Notes: generated from the sequence alone by a model not told the origin. DNA of 32,061 bases from Gammaproteobacteria bacterium (GCA_022071965.1 JAJVIQ010000035.1:1-32061), one strand, 5' to 3'; positions 1 to 7,876 are shown, counted from the first letter of the stretch. Numbers and translations: made by a program.

Positions 1-154
1 CCCGTTGCCCCAGTTCCCGTTGCCGTTACCGTTGTTCCCGTTGCCCCAGTTCCCGTTGCCGTTGCCGTTGTTCCCGTTGCCCCAGTTCCCGTTGCCGTTG
101 CCGTTGTTCCCGTTGCCCCAGTTCCCGTTGTTCCCGCCGTTGTTGCCCCAGGCA
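1..154 (-). repeat. 36-bp in-frame tandem repeat in pilin gene
   Basis: Three contiguous 36-bp units (1-36, 37-72, 73-108) are followed by a partial, decaying copy to about 154. Units 2 and 3 are identical and unit 1 differs by one base. Each unit encodes the 12 residues NNGNGNGNWGNG on the minus strand. Near-identity at DNA level suggests recent expansion, and the array may continue beyond the window. Confidence 0.93.
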
Positions 155-690
155 TATGAGTTCTGGATCGGGGACAACGCAATCAAGGCCTTCTCGACGA
201 CTGCATACCACGTGCGGCGCTCCGCCTCCGACATGCGCGAGGACGCGGTGGACGCCTCGTTGTCCGAGAGCGGCAGGAAGCCGTTCGGGAGGAAGCATAT
301 GTATTCCGGCCCGTTGGCATTGAGATCGATGTCGACGGAGGTCGCCGGAATGACCTTCAGCACGGTGTCCGCGCCGTCCACGGCGCCCAGCGTTCCGCCA
401 TCGGTGAAGACGATGCCGCCGTCCGTCCACGAGGCGGAGTTGCAGTCGCTGCCATCGGCGCTCGGGCAGACGCTGACCAGCGAATTACGGCGGATCGCCT
501 CGCTGCGGGCATAGTTCAGCGACACGACCAGGTTGTTGGCGTCGGTCGTGAGCCGGTTCTGCTCGATGAGGTTGAAGAGGTTCGGCAGCCCCACGCCCAG
601 CAGCACGCCGAGCACGGTGACCGTAACCATCAACTCCACCAGGGTGTAGCCGCGGAGCCCGATCCTTGAATAACTGCGTTCCGGCATCAT
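1..690 (-). CDS. FimT/GspH-type minor pilin, 3' end outside window
   Basis: Minor type IV pilin or pseudopilin of the FimT/GspH kind, expected in the inner membrane and then in a pilus or secretion pseudopilus. The N-terminus has a class III prepilin signal: a short basic leader, then RG|YTLVEL at about residues 13-20 with the conserved Glu at +5, followed by a hydrophobic helix to about residue 37. The residue after the cleavage Gly is Tyr rather than the usual Phe. The middle (VCPSADGSDC, then a WTDGGIVF stretch) resembles the FimT globular domain with its cysteine pair. After about residue 180 the protein becomes an Asn/Gly/Trp repeat still open at the left edge, so 230 codons are seen without a stop. 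Start: two adjacent ATGs (690 and 687) follow AGGAGG with about 6 bases spacing. Pilin assignment is firm; pilus versus type II secretion is undecided. Confidence 0.88.
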   Translation of the reverse strand, partial: MMPERSYSRIGLRGYTLVELMVTVTVLGVLLGVGLPNLFNLIEQNRLTTDANNLVVSLNYARSEAIRRNSLVSVCPSADGSDCNSASWTDGGIVFTDGGTLGAVDGADTVLKVIPATSVDIDLNANGPEYICFLPNGFLPLSDNEASTASSRMSEAERRTWYAVVEKALIALSPIQNSYAWGNNGGNNGNWGNGNNGNGNGNWGNGNNGNGNGNWGNGNNGNGNGNWGNG

Positions 691-966
691 GAGAACCTCC
701 TGAGTCTTAGTTCCGTCCCGGCGATCCCCCGTCAGGATGGCGAGGACCATTGCGCGGGGTATCGGCCGGGCCGCGGCGCGGTGGAGTCGTAACCCGCTGA
801 TCGGAGAACTCATTCACAGGAGTCTGCCGAAAACGACGCAAATGCCCCAATTTGCTGCGCTGGCGCGCAGGCGGCTGGAGATCCCTATTCCGCCCGGCCG
901 GAGACGGGTATGCGGGACGGCGTTCGGGCAGCACACCGCCGGATGCAAGCCGACAGCGCCGCGGCC

Positions 967-2115
967 TCAGCGCGGGATCCAGCGAAACAGGAAGCCGGTG
1001 CGCACCATTAGCAACACCGCTGCGATCACGAGGGTATGCGCGAGCGTATTGAGCAGGAGCGAACCGCGCTGCAGCGGCGGCAGATTGTCGACCAGCAGCA
1101 CGAACGCCACATGAACGATGAAGACATACAGGCTGGCCTTGCCAATCGGAATGCACAACCAGCCGAGCGCACGCCGGCAGGGATCCCGGCAACGCGTAAG
1201 CAGCAGGTACATCATGGCCACGAGCAGGAAGGTGTTGGCGACGCGCCCGATGCCGAGGGTCTTGCGGTCGAAGAAATAGTAATACACCCATCCGAACTGA
1301 TGCTCCGGGATGAGATCGAAGCGCAGCCCCAAGGGGATCTCGAACCACGGGTTGTTGAGCGCGTAGAAGCCGAAGGCCGCCAGCAACACCGTGCAGGCCA
1401 CCATCAGTCTGCGCCCCGCCCACCCTTCGAGCCATTTCGCCAGCGCGCGACGATGATATCCGGCGGCCATGCCGTGCACGAACAACAGCTGCCAGGCGAG
1501 CACGGGGAATGCCAGCTCCGACTGCAGCGCCAGCAGGCGCACCGGATGCAGCGTGTGCAGGGTGTAGACCAGCCAGCTCGCGGCGAGCAGTGCCACCGTA
1601 TGGCCGCGATGCAACAGCCACACTAGGAACGGCGCGAAGGCCACCAGCATCACGTACAGACCGAGGACGTTGATCTGGCTGATCCCGTAGTGGAGCGAGA
1701 GGATCCCGTAAACGACGTTCACCACGGTCGGGTCCTCGCCAAAGAGATTCCAGACCTCGTGACTGCCCGGGTCCGTGTACGTGGTGAGCACGGTGTGATC
1801 GATGATCGGAACCAGCCACTGGACCAGAAAGACGGCAAGATTGGTGATGACCACGACGAGGTACAGCTTCAGCGCGCGCCGCCAGACGGGGGCCATGCTC
1901 ACGGCCCAGCCGTCGCGCTCGACGCGCGGCCTGTAGATGAGGCCGAGTATCGTGCCCGAAACGAGCACGAAGATCTCCGCGCCGGTCACCACCCCGATCG
2001 CCTCCATGGTCACCATCTGGTACAGCGAGGGGATGTTGATGTGGTTGACGACCACCAGCAGCATCGCGATTCCGCGGATGAAGTCGAAGCGCTCGTCGCG
2101 CACCGTGCGGGTCAT
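967..2115 (-). CDS. OpgC-family multi-pass membrane protein
   Basis: Integral membrane protein of 382 residues matching the OpgC family, relatives of acyltransferase-3 enzymes; OpgC succinylates osmoregulated periplasmic glucans in some proteobacteria. The N-terminus shows the family hallmark RDERFDFIRGIAM at residues 6-18, then a hydrophobic helix containing NH (His25), which aligns with the conserved His of acyltransferase-3 proteins. About ten hydrophobic segments follow. The ATG at 2115 is chosen because it puts the RDxRFDFIRG motif at the extreme N-terminus as in relatives; an in-frame ATG at 2223 would add 36 basic residues with no family match. No glucan synthesis genes (opgG/opgH) are nearby, so the acyl acceptor is unknown. 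Confidence 0.85.
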   Translation of the reverse strand: MTRTVRDERFDFIRGIAMLLVVVNHINIPSLYQMVTMEAIGVVTGAEIFVLVSGTILGLIYRPRVERDGWAVSMAPVWRRALKLYLVVVITNLAVFLVQWLVPIIDHTVLTTYTDPGSHEVWNLFGEDPTVVNVVYGILSLHYGISQINVLGLYVMLVAFAPFLVWLLHRGHTVALLAASWLVYTLHTLHPVRLLALQSELAFPVLAWQLLFVHGMAAGYHRRALAKWLEGWAGRRLMVACTVLLAAFGFYALNNPWFEIPLGLRFDLIPEHQFGWVYYYFFDRKTLGIGRVANTFLLVAMMYLLLTRCRDPCRRALGWLCIPIGKASLYVFIVHVAFVLLVDNLPPLQRGSLLLNTLAHTLVIAAVLLMVRTGFLFRWIPR

Positions 2116-2403
2116 CCGCGCGCCGGAGTCGCCCGCAATGGGCGATGCCCGCCTTCCGGTGCGAACGCGCGACGGCAGATCTGCGGGCAATGAACGCATG
2201 GCGGGCCTTTGCGCAGGGAGCATGCAATCCTAGTCTCGACCCGGGGATTTGAAAACCTGCCGCGGAAAGGCAAGCCAGCGACATTCCGGTCGATGCCGCA
2301 TGCGCCGGGGTCATGCCGTGACGCACAAGGCGCGCTCGGCGATGCGACGTGCGACGGTCCGGCGGCAGCAGAGCGGCGCACCGCGATGCGCACGGACCGC
2401 TGA

Positions 2404-4155
2404 TCAGGTATTGCCCTTGATGAGGCTGAGCTGCGGTGCCGCAGGGCGGTCGCGTTCCCGCTGCAGATAGGCTGTCAATTGCGAGGTGTTGAGCGCGGCG
2501 CTGAACAGGAAGCCCTGCGCCTCGTCGCACTGCCGTTCGCGCAGAAAGTTCACCTGCTCCCGCGTCTCCACACCCTCGGCGACCACCGTGAGGCCGAGAT
2601 TGTGCGCAAGGCCGATGATGGCCGTGGTGATGGTGCAATCGTCGTGGTCGTTGGGCAAATTGCCGATGAAGGAACGATCGATCTTCAGCGTATCGATGGG
2701 AAAGCGCTTCAGGTAGTGCAGCGAGGAGTGCCCGGTGCCGAAATCGTCGATCGCGATGCTCACACCGAAGTCCTTGAGGCGCTGCAGCGTCGCCACCGAG
2801 GCGGCGGTATCTTCCATCAGCAGGCTCTCGGTGATCTCGATCTCCAGGTACTCGCCTCCGAGCCGCGCCTCCTTCAGCGCGTCGGCAATCATCGCCGCGA
2901 GGTTGCGCTTGCGAAACTGCTGGGCGGAGATGTTCACTGCCACGCGCGTGGCCGGCAGGCCGCTGTCCAGCCACTGTCGCACCTGCTCCAGCGCCTTGTG
3001 CACCACCCACTCGCCCAACGCGATGATGAGCCCGGTCTCCTCGGCAACCGGGATGAACTCCGCGGGCGGTATCAACGTGGTATCCGGGCGCTGCCATCGC
3101 ACCAGCGCCTCCACGCCCTGCAGCCTGCTGGTCTGCAGGCTCACGCGCGGCTGATAGTGCAGTATGAACTCGCTCTGCTCGATCGCGAGCCGCAGCGCGC
3201 CCTCCATCCGGCGCAGCTCGCCCGAGCGTTCGCTCATGCCGGGCGTGAAGAACTTGTAGCCATTGCGTCCCGCACCCTTGACTTCATACATCGCCGCGTC
3301 GGCGTTCTTCATCAGGCTCTCGGCGCTGTCGCCATCGCCGGGATAGATCGTGATGCCGATGCTCGGGGTGATGTAGATCTCGTGTCTCTCGACCACGAAC
3401 GGCTCGGATACCTCCTCGATGATCCGCTGCGCCACGCCCTCGGCCTCTTCGAGCGAGTGAAGACGCTCGAGGATCACCGTGAATTCATCGCCGCCGAGGC
3501 GGGCGAGCTTGTCGGACTTCCGCAGGCAGGCACGCAGTCGCTGCGCGACCGTCACCAGAAGCTGATCGCCGGCCATGTGGCCGAAACCGTCGTTGACGGT
3601 CTTGAAGCGATCGAGGTCGATCATCATCAGGCCGACACTGCCGTGATTTCTGGCGGCATTGGCGAGGGCATGCTCCAGTCGCTTGCGGAACTGATCGCGA
3701 TTGGCGAGCCCGGTCAGGCCGTCGTAGTGGGCCATGCGCCGCAGCTTGATCTCTGCCTGCTTGCGCTGGATCGCCTGCCGGATCGTGCGCACGATGGCCG
3801 CGCCGTCGACCTGACCCTTGACCAGGTACTCCTGCGCACCGCATTCGACCGCCTTCAGCACGAATTCGTCGTCGCTCAACACGCTCAGCACGACCACTGG
3901 GATATAGCGTCGCACCTCGAGCAGCCGCTTGACCGTGCGGATACCGTGGGAATCAGGCAGGTTGAGATCCGCCAGCACCGCATCGAAATCGCCGCTGCCG
4001 AGCGCGGCCAGCGCCGATCTCAGGTCGCTGCAATGCGTCACCTCGATGCGGGCATGGGTGTAGGTGGCCAGGCGCAGCATGACCACGTCGGCCGTATCGG
4101 CGTCGTCCTCGACGAACAATACCCTGATTATGTTGGCGTGGTCCGGCCCGGCCAT
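2404..4155 (-). CDS. REC-GGDEF-EAL c-di-GMP turnover protein
   Basis: Cytoplasmic protein of 583 residues with three domains. REC is at about 10-125: acidic FVEDD at 15-18, phosphoacceptor Asp63 in LADLNLP, and Lys113. GGDEF is at about 140-305, with an intact GGDEF motif at 221-225 and an inhibitory I-site RKSD at 212-215, exactly five residues upstream. EAL is at about 315-565: EAL at 349-351, NISAQQF from Asn408, Glu440, DDFGTG at 470-475, and AEGVE with Glu527. Every catalytic signature I can check in both enzyme domains is present, so it could be a diguanylate cyclase, a phosphodiesterase, or switch between them with REC phosphorylation. There is no adjacent kinase gene, so the phosphodonor is unknown. 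The gene appears monocistronic, with non-coding flanks of 288 and 139 bases. Confidence 0.95.
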   Translation of the reverse strand: MAGPDHANIIRVLFVEDDADTADVVMLRLATYTHARIEVTHCSDLRSALAALGSGDFDAVLADLNLPDSHGIRTVKRLLEVRRYIPVVVLSVLSDDEFVLKAVECGAQEYLVKGQVDGAAIVRTIRQAIQRKQAEIKLRRMAHYDGLTGLANRDQFRKRLEHALANAARNHGSVGLMMIDLDRFKTVNDGFGHMAGDQLLVTVAQRLRACLRKSDKLARLGGDEFTVILERLHSLEEAEGVAQRIIEEVSEPFVVERHEIYITPSIGITIYPGDGDSAESLMKNADAAMYEVKGAGRNGYKFFTPGMSERSGELRRMEGALRLAIEQSEFILHYQPRVSLQTSRLQGVEALVRWQRPDTTLIPPAEFIPVAEETGLIIALGEWVVHKALEQVRQWLDSGLPATRVAVNISAQQFRKRNLAAMIADALKEARLGGEYLEIEITESLLMEDTAASVATLQRLKDFGVSIAIDDFGTGHSSLHYLKRFPIDTLKIDRSFIGNLPNDHDDCTITTAIIGLAHNLGLTVVAEGVETREQVNFLRERQCDEAQGFLFSAALNTSQLTAYLQRERDRPAAPQLSLIKGNT

Positions 4156-4294
4156 CTCATTCGCCAGTTTCCAAGTGCGCGCAGGTGCGCCGCGTACTGA
4201 CGAGTAGCGGCAGGGGGCCGCTCAAACTTGATGCATCGGGGGACAGCGCGGGTGCGCTGGCGCGCAGAGGGAGCGCGATTGGGCCGCCCGGCCG

Positions 4295-4525
4295 TCAGCC
4301 GCCCGTTTTCTTACGACCCTCACCCCTGCGGACCAATGTCACGCGCGGCGGCTTCGGGGAGCCGACCTGACAAAGGTGATGCGCGCATTGCGGGCAGGAG
4401 TAGGTCTGACGATCGTCCTTTGTCGTCCTGGACTCCAGTTCGACGCGAAACACGCTTCCGCACGCGCCGCAGGTCTGCACGAATTCGACTGTCGGTCTGA
4501 ATGCTGTCGCAGAATCTTCGGCCAT
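4295..4525 (-). CDS. Small zinc-ribbon protein of unknown function
   Basis: Protein of 76 residues with two CxxC knuckles (Cys19/Cys22 as CGAC, and Cys44/Cys47 as CPQC) plus Cys52 after a His pair, the layout of a zinc ribbon. The C-terminus is basic (RKKTGG). ATG 4525 is chosen because GGAG lies 9 bases upstream; an earlier in-frame ATG at 4618 would read through the cold-shock gene's terminator and is unlikely. It lies downstream of that terminator on the same strand, so it probably has its own promoter or depends on readthrough. It could bind nucleic acid or simply hold a structural metal. I do not recognise a named family. Confidence 0.72.
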   Translation of the reverse strand: MAEDSATAFRPTVEFVQTCGACGSVFRVELESRTTKDDRQTYSCPQCAHHLCQVGSPKPPRVTLVRRGEGRKKTGG

Positions 4526-4559
4526 GGTCACTTGCTCCGGTTCGAACGTCCGCCCTTCG

Positions 4560-4587
4560 AAAAAAAACCGCAGTCCGACGACCGCGG
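4560..4587 (-). terminator. Intrinsic terminator of the cold-shock gene
   Basis: On the minus strand, an 8-bp stem (CCGCGGTC / GACTGCGG, with one G-T pair) closes a GTCG loop and is followed directly by eight T residues. It sits 67 bases past the cold-shock stop codon. This is a textbook Rho-independent terminator and the clearest one in the window. Confidence 0.93.
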
Positions 4588-4654
4588 CTTTCTTCAGGCC
4601 TGGCTCCCCGCCGAGCATTTGACGCCTGGCGGGGAGGCTGAAACCGATGATCTA

Positions 4655-4867
4655 TCAGAGAGGACGAATCTGCGTCGCCTGCATCCCCTTGGGACCGCGT
4701 GTCGCCTTGAACTCGACGCGCTGACCCTCGGAGAGGCTCTTGAAGCCGCTGCCCTGGATCTCTTTGAAATGCGCGAAGAGGTCATCGCCGCCGTCGGCCG
4801 GGGTGATGAACCCGAAGCCCTTGGCGTCATTGAACCACTTCACGGTACCGGTAGAAAACTCACTCAT
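4655..4867 (-). CDS. CspA-family cold-shock protein
   Basis: Single cold-shock domain of 70 residues, the usual size, binding single-stranded RNA or DNA as a chaperone. It starts with [16 protein letters not shown], which includes the RNP1 core KGFGFI at 16-21. RNP2 reads LFAHF at 30-34, with Ala where Val is common. The C-terminal half (LSEGQRVEF, then a GPKGMQA segment) is typical. ATG 4867 follows GAGGATG, and the next in-frame ATGs upstream would add unrelated sequence. The gene ends at an intrinsic terminator (4560-4587). The 400-base non-coding region upstream leaves room for a long leader as in cspA genes, but I see no decisive cold-box element. Confidence 0.96.
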   Translation of the reverse strand: MSEFSTGTVKWFNDAKGFGFITPADGGDDLFAHFKEIQGSGFKSLSEGQRVEFKATRGPKGMQATQIRPL

Positions 4868-5268
4868 GGATACATCCTCATTGATTGAAACGGGCAGACC
4901 GCCCGCAGGTTGCAAGCGAACAAGTAATGTACCGGTGAGATTTTCGTACCGCCGCAGGAGGTCGAGCAAAGCTCGCAGATAAGACCACTTGAAACGACTG
5001 CAAGGGCCACAGTACACGTGCAGGGGGGTGCTGTCCATCCCTAATTTCGCCCACCTCGGGTCAAGCCGGCGGCCCGGCTCCGGAGCCGGGCTTCCGCTGC
5101 CCCCGCGGGCGGGGCGGCTGTTGCGCCACCGAGCCTTCAAGTCCATGGGCGCGCGGTCGATATGTCGGCTGGAAGGCATCGCCGGAATATGCCACCGAAC
5201 GGTCGTGGTCGTACGCGCGCCGTGCTGTCCGGATCCGCGTGTCTGAAGGACCTGAAGTCGGAGCTGGC
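4868..5268. other. Divergent intergenic region, csp / EAL-HDOD
   Basis: About 400 bases between the divergently oriented cold-shock and EAL-HDOD genes, expected to hold both promoters and the csp leader. It contains an uninterrupted 20-bp perfect palindrome at 5072-5091 (GCCCGGCTCCGGAGCCGGGC) and a small hairpin, CGGGC-AGACC-GCCCG, near 4891-4905. I could not assign promoter hexamers with confidence, and no c-di-GMP riboswitch consensus is apparent. No convincing gene is present. Confidence 0.6.
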
Positions 5269-6609
5269 ATGTTCAAGCCGCACAAATTGAAGACGACCGG
5301 GGCGCCGACCGCGCCTCCCCCACCCTGCAGCGCGGACACGCCGGGCACCGGGGTCAATCGGGAGGAGGAACGCTGGCTGCAGCCGCTGTTTCTCGGCAGG
5401 CAGCCCATCTTCGACCGCGCGCTGACCGTCCAGGGCTACGAACTGCTGTTCCGCGCCAGCGACACCGACCGCGCCGAGTTCGCCGACGGCGACACTGCGA
5501 CCGCCGACACCATCGCCAATGCTCTCCTCGAATTCGGGCTCGAGCATGTTGTCGGCGATCGACGGGCGTTCATCAATGTCACGCGCGCGTTTCTGACCGG
5601 GGCGAACGTCCTGCCCTCGCTCGGCGCCCGCCTGGTGCTGGAAGTCGCCGAGCACCAGATGGCCGATCAGGAGATTATCGCGGCGATTGCGCGGCGCGCG
5701 GAGGAAGGATACACCATCGCGCTCGACGGCTTCGTCTTCGAGGAGCGCAGACTGCCATTCCTCGCGCACGCGCAGGTCGTGAAGACCAACGTGCGTGAGT
5801 TCACCCGCAACGATCTGCTGCGCGAGGTGAGCCGGCTGCGTGCGCACGCGAACGGCGCCAGGCTGGTGGCGGTAAACGTCGAAACCGACGAGGAGTTCAA
5901 GTACTGCCGGTCGCTGGGCTTCGATCTCTTCCAGGGATATTTCCTCGGGCGCCCCGGCGTGATCTCGGGCCGGCGATTGCCCGCCGATCGGATCTCCATA
6001 ATGAAGCTGCTGGCACGGCTGCAGGATCCGGATCTGCAGATCCAGGAGCTGGAGACGATCATCGAGCAGGACGTCGCGCTGTCCTTTCGCGTGCTCACGT
6101 ACGTCTCCTCGGCTTACGTCGGTTTGGGACGCGTCATCGAATCGGTCCGCCATGCCGTGCGCCTCATCGGCATCGAGCGGATCCGCACCTGGGCGGCGAT
6201 GTTCGCGCTTTGCCGTCTCGACGACAAACCGCCAGAGCTGGTTCGGATTGCCCTGGCGCGTGCCAAGACCTGCGAGTTCCTCGGCTATGCGCTGCGCCAG
6301 GGGAAGCCCGAGCAGTTGTTCACGGCCGGGCTGTTTTCGACGCTCGACGCCCTGCTGGATCGTCCGTTGCGCGAGATCCTGGCCTCGCTCGCCCTGGAGA
6401 AGGGACTGGCCGGCGCCCTGCTCGAGAAGACCGGCCCGATCGGCGAGATCCTCGCGTGCGTGCTCGCCTGGGAAAGGGCTGATCGGGACGAGGCCACCAG
6501 GGTCGGGCTGGACAAGGGCGCCATCGGCAACGCGCACTACGAGGCGATCCTCTGGCTGGAGCGCCACAGCCACCTCTTTGCCGGCATTCACCCGCCTCGC
6601 CGGCAATAG
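5269..6609 (+). CDS. EAL-HDOD (YuxH-like) signalling protein, degenerate EAL
   Basis: Protein of 446 residues. A Pro-rich N-terminus (1-38) is followed by an EAL-like domain (about 40-245) and an HDOD domain (about 245-440), the YuxH-type arrangement. The EAL domain looks enzymatically dead: the motif is YELLF (57-61) instead of EAL, LDGF (152-155) replaces DDFGTG, and AVNVET (201-206) replaces AEGVE. INV (102-104) and LEV (124-126) are retained. QGYFLGRP at 222-229 is the usual end of an EAL fold. Such proteins act as c-di-GMP effectors or scaffolds, and HDOD domains occur in signalling and motility regulators. ATG 5269 is chosen because GGAG lies 5 bases upstream; a GTG at 5239 lacks this. 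It is transcribed away from the csp gene. Confidence 0.9.
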   Translation: MFKPHKLKTTGAPTAPPPPCSADTPGTGVNREEERWLQPLFLGRQPIFDRALTVQGYELLFRASDTDRAEFADGDTATADTIANALLEFGLEHVVGDRRAFINVTRAFLTGANVLPSLGARLVLEVAEHQMADQEIIAAIARRAEEGYTIALDGFVFEERRLPFLAHAQVVKTNVREFTRNDLLREVSRLRAHANGARLVAVNVETDEEFKYCRSLGFDLFQGYFLGRPGVISGRRLPADRISIMKLLARLQDPDLQIQELETIIEQDVALSFRVLTYVSSAYVGLGRVIESVRHAVRLIGIERIRTWAAMFALCRLDDKPPELVRIALARAKTCEFLGYALRQGKPEQLFTAGLFSTLDALLDRPLREILASLALEKGLAGALLEKTGPIGEILACVLAWERADRDEATRVGLDKGAIGNAHYEAILWLERHSHLFAGIHPPRRQ

Positions 6610-6859
6610 GCCGGAGCCCTGGCCCGGGTAGCTCCCGGCGGACAGCGGGGCGGTTCCAGGCCCGATCCGAAGCACGTCGCCAGGCGGACCCCGTGGTTAT
6701 TCCGTCCGCTGATCGCGCAACGAGCCGCCGAAAGCGCGGACCTTTTCTCAATCTGCCGCCACCGCCCGACTATCCTGAGGCTTGGGCGCGGAGCCCGGAG
6801 GGAATGCAGACGTCGTGGGCCCCATATCGATTGCGCCGCACTCCGAGGCCGCAGGCCGG

Positions 6860-7153
6860 ATGTGCGCGATGAGCAGCGACACCACGTCCTCCCTGTTTCG
6901 GGGCATGGCCGTGGTCTTGGCGCGAATCAGGACGCAGGAAAAGCACCTCGAGCGACTCCGGGCGGAGCTGGCATTCGTCAGTTTCTCCGCCGAGCACGGC
7001 GACGCGACGGCCGTGGCGTGCCGCGATGAGCTCCTCGGCGGCATCGTCGCCGTCGAGGCGCACCTGGGATCATTGCGGGCGGCGCTGGCGGATGACGACC
7101 GCAAGGCCGCAGAGGCACGCCAGCGCGTGCTGGCACTTCGCGATCGACTGTGA
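6860..7153 (+). CDS. Hypothetical small helical protein
   Basis: Protein of about 97 residues, rich in Ala, Leu, Arg and Glu, with heptad-like spacing from about residue 14 to the end (RIRTQEKHLERLRAELAFV, later AEARQRVLALRDRL). It is predicted to be two or three helices or a coiled coil. It has no signal peptide and I recognise no family. The start is uncertain: ATG 6860 and ATG 6869 are possible, and an in-frame ATG at 6782 would add a less convincing 26 residues. It ends 114 bases before the tandem CsrA-like gene on the same strand, so co-expression is possible. The opposite strand here is open but Ser/Arg-rich, as expected of an antisense shadow. Confidence 0.5.
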   Translation: MCAMSSDTTSSLFRGMAVVLARIRTQEKHLERLRAELAFVSFSAEHGDATAVACRDELLGGIVAVEAHLGSLRAALADDDRKAAEARQRVLALRDRL

Positions 7154-7251
7154 GACGAATCGCAGACTCGCGCAACCCGCCTTGGTCGGCTGCGCACATC
7201 GGCGTAGCGTCAGCCGCGGGGAGGGAGAGATTTCCGGCGCACCTCGTGTGC

Positions 7252-7258
7252 AAGGAGG
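7252..7258 (+). promoter_or_regulatory. Strong ribosome-binding site of CsrA-like gene
   Basis: AAGGAGG, a perfect anti-Shine-Dalgarno match, lies 9 bases before ATG 7268. It fixes the start at 7268, so the protein begins MLVTR, aligning with the MLILTR start of CsrA. The same AGGAGG core is also the kind of site CsrA proteins bind, so autoregulation is conceivable but not shown. Confidence 0.85.
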
Positions 7259-7267
7259 CCATCCGTG

Positions 7268-7876
7268 ATGCTTGTCACGCGCAGTCCGCGACAATCCCTC
7301 TTCATCTCCCGCGCCCCCGATACCAACCCACTCACCCCCGTATCAACGCTGTTCAGGCGAGGCCCATGGCGTGTGCGCGTGGCCGAGATCAGGGCCTTCA
7401 GGGTCGGGCTCGATCTTCAGGTGCCGCCGCAACTCCACGTCCACTGCGACGATAGCGGGCAGAGCATCCTCGCTCAGTGCGCGGCCGAAGGCAGGAGCCG
7501 TGGCGTGTTCCTCCTCTCCCGTCACCTGCTCGAATCCGTCGCGATCACGCTCGAGGCCGGCATCCCGCCGACCACGCCGATCGCGCGCCTCTTCAGAAAA
7601 GGTCCTTTGGAATTGCATGTGATCGACCTCAGGGGCAGGAACGTGAGGTTCGGTCTCAGGGCGCCGAGAATGCTGCACATACATCGGCGCGAATTGCCCG
7701 AGCGGATCCGCATGGAGAACACCCCGCAGAATGCCATTGACGTGGATCGATCGTCACGCGCCGCAGCAAGGGCGCACGGCCTCTTGCGGGATATCCCGGG
7801 GAAGCTCCTGTTCGGGAGCCCATCGCCGCGGTCGATGCCGGGTTCCTGGATGAAACGCACTCCGCCGGATCTCTAG
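7268..7876 (+). CDS. Tandem CsrA-like double-domain protein
   Basis: Protein of 202 residues that I read as two CsrA-like domains (about 1-62 and 79-150) and a 52-residue tail. CsrA is a small dimeric RNA-binding translational regulator, normally about 60 residues. Domain 2 has FLLSR and ESVAI (strand 1), then after an insert VIDLRGRNVRFGLRAP and HIHRRELPERI, matching CsrA's VLGVKGNQVRIGVNAP and VHREEIYQRI. Domain 1 has MLVTR, SLFI and a more diverged core ending HVHCDD. Both carry the same extra segment between strands 1 and 2: PLTPVSTLFRRGP at 21-33 and PTTPIARLFRKGP at 101-113, exactly 80 residues apart. Arg140 of domain 2 aligns with CsrA Arg44, while domain 1 has Cys60 there. CsrA membership rests on pattern alignment only. 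The tail is unassigned. Confidence 0.8.
   Translation: MLVTRSPRQSLFISRAPDTNPLTPVSTLFRRGPWRVRVAEIRAFRVGLDLQVPPQLHVHCDDSGQSILAQCAAEGRSRGVFLLSRHLLESVAITLEAGIPPTTPIARLFRKGPLELHVIDLRGRNVRFGLRAPRMLHIHRRELPERIRMENTPQNAIDVDRSSRAAARAHGLLRDIPGKLLFGSPSPRSMPGSWMKRTPPDL

Noticed and set aside
707-3097. 796-codon minus-strand frame across OpgC and the GGDEF-EAL gene
   Set aside because: It spans two genes in the wrong frame and their intergenic space. Composition is Arg/Ala/Gly-rich with no motifs.
4526-4618. N-terminal extension of the zinc-ribbon protein
   Set aside because: It would translate through the intrinsic terminator of the cold-shock gene; ATG 4525 has a proper ribosome-binding site.
4868-5268. 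c-di-GMP riboswitch upstream of the EAL-HDOD gene
   Set aside because: No GEMM-type conserved core was found in this region on either strand.
5137-6675. 512-codon minus-strand frame opposite the EAL-HDOD gene
   Set aside because: The plus-strand frame has recognisable EAL and HDOD motifs and a ribosome-binding site; the minus frame has none.
6748-7197. 149-codon minus-strand frame opposite the small helical protein
   Set aside because: Ser/Arg-rich composition is typical of an antisense reading; the plus-strand frame is richer in Glu, Leu and Ala with helical periodicity.
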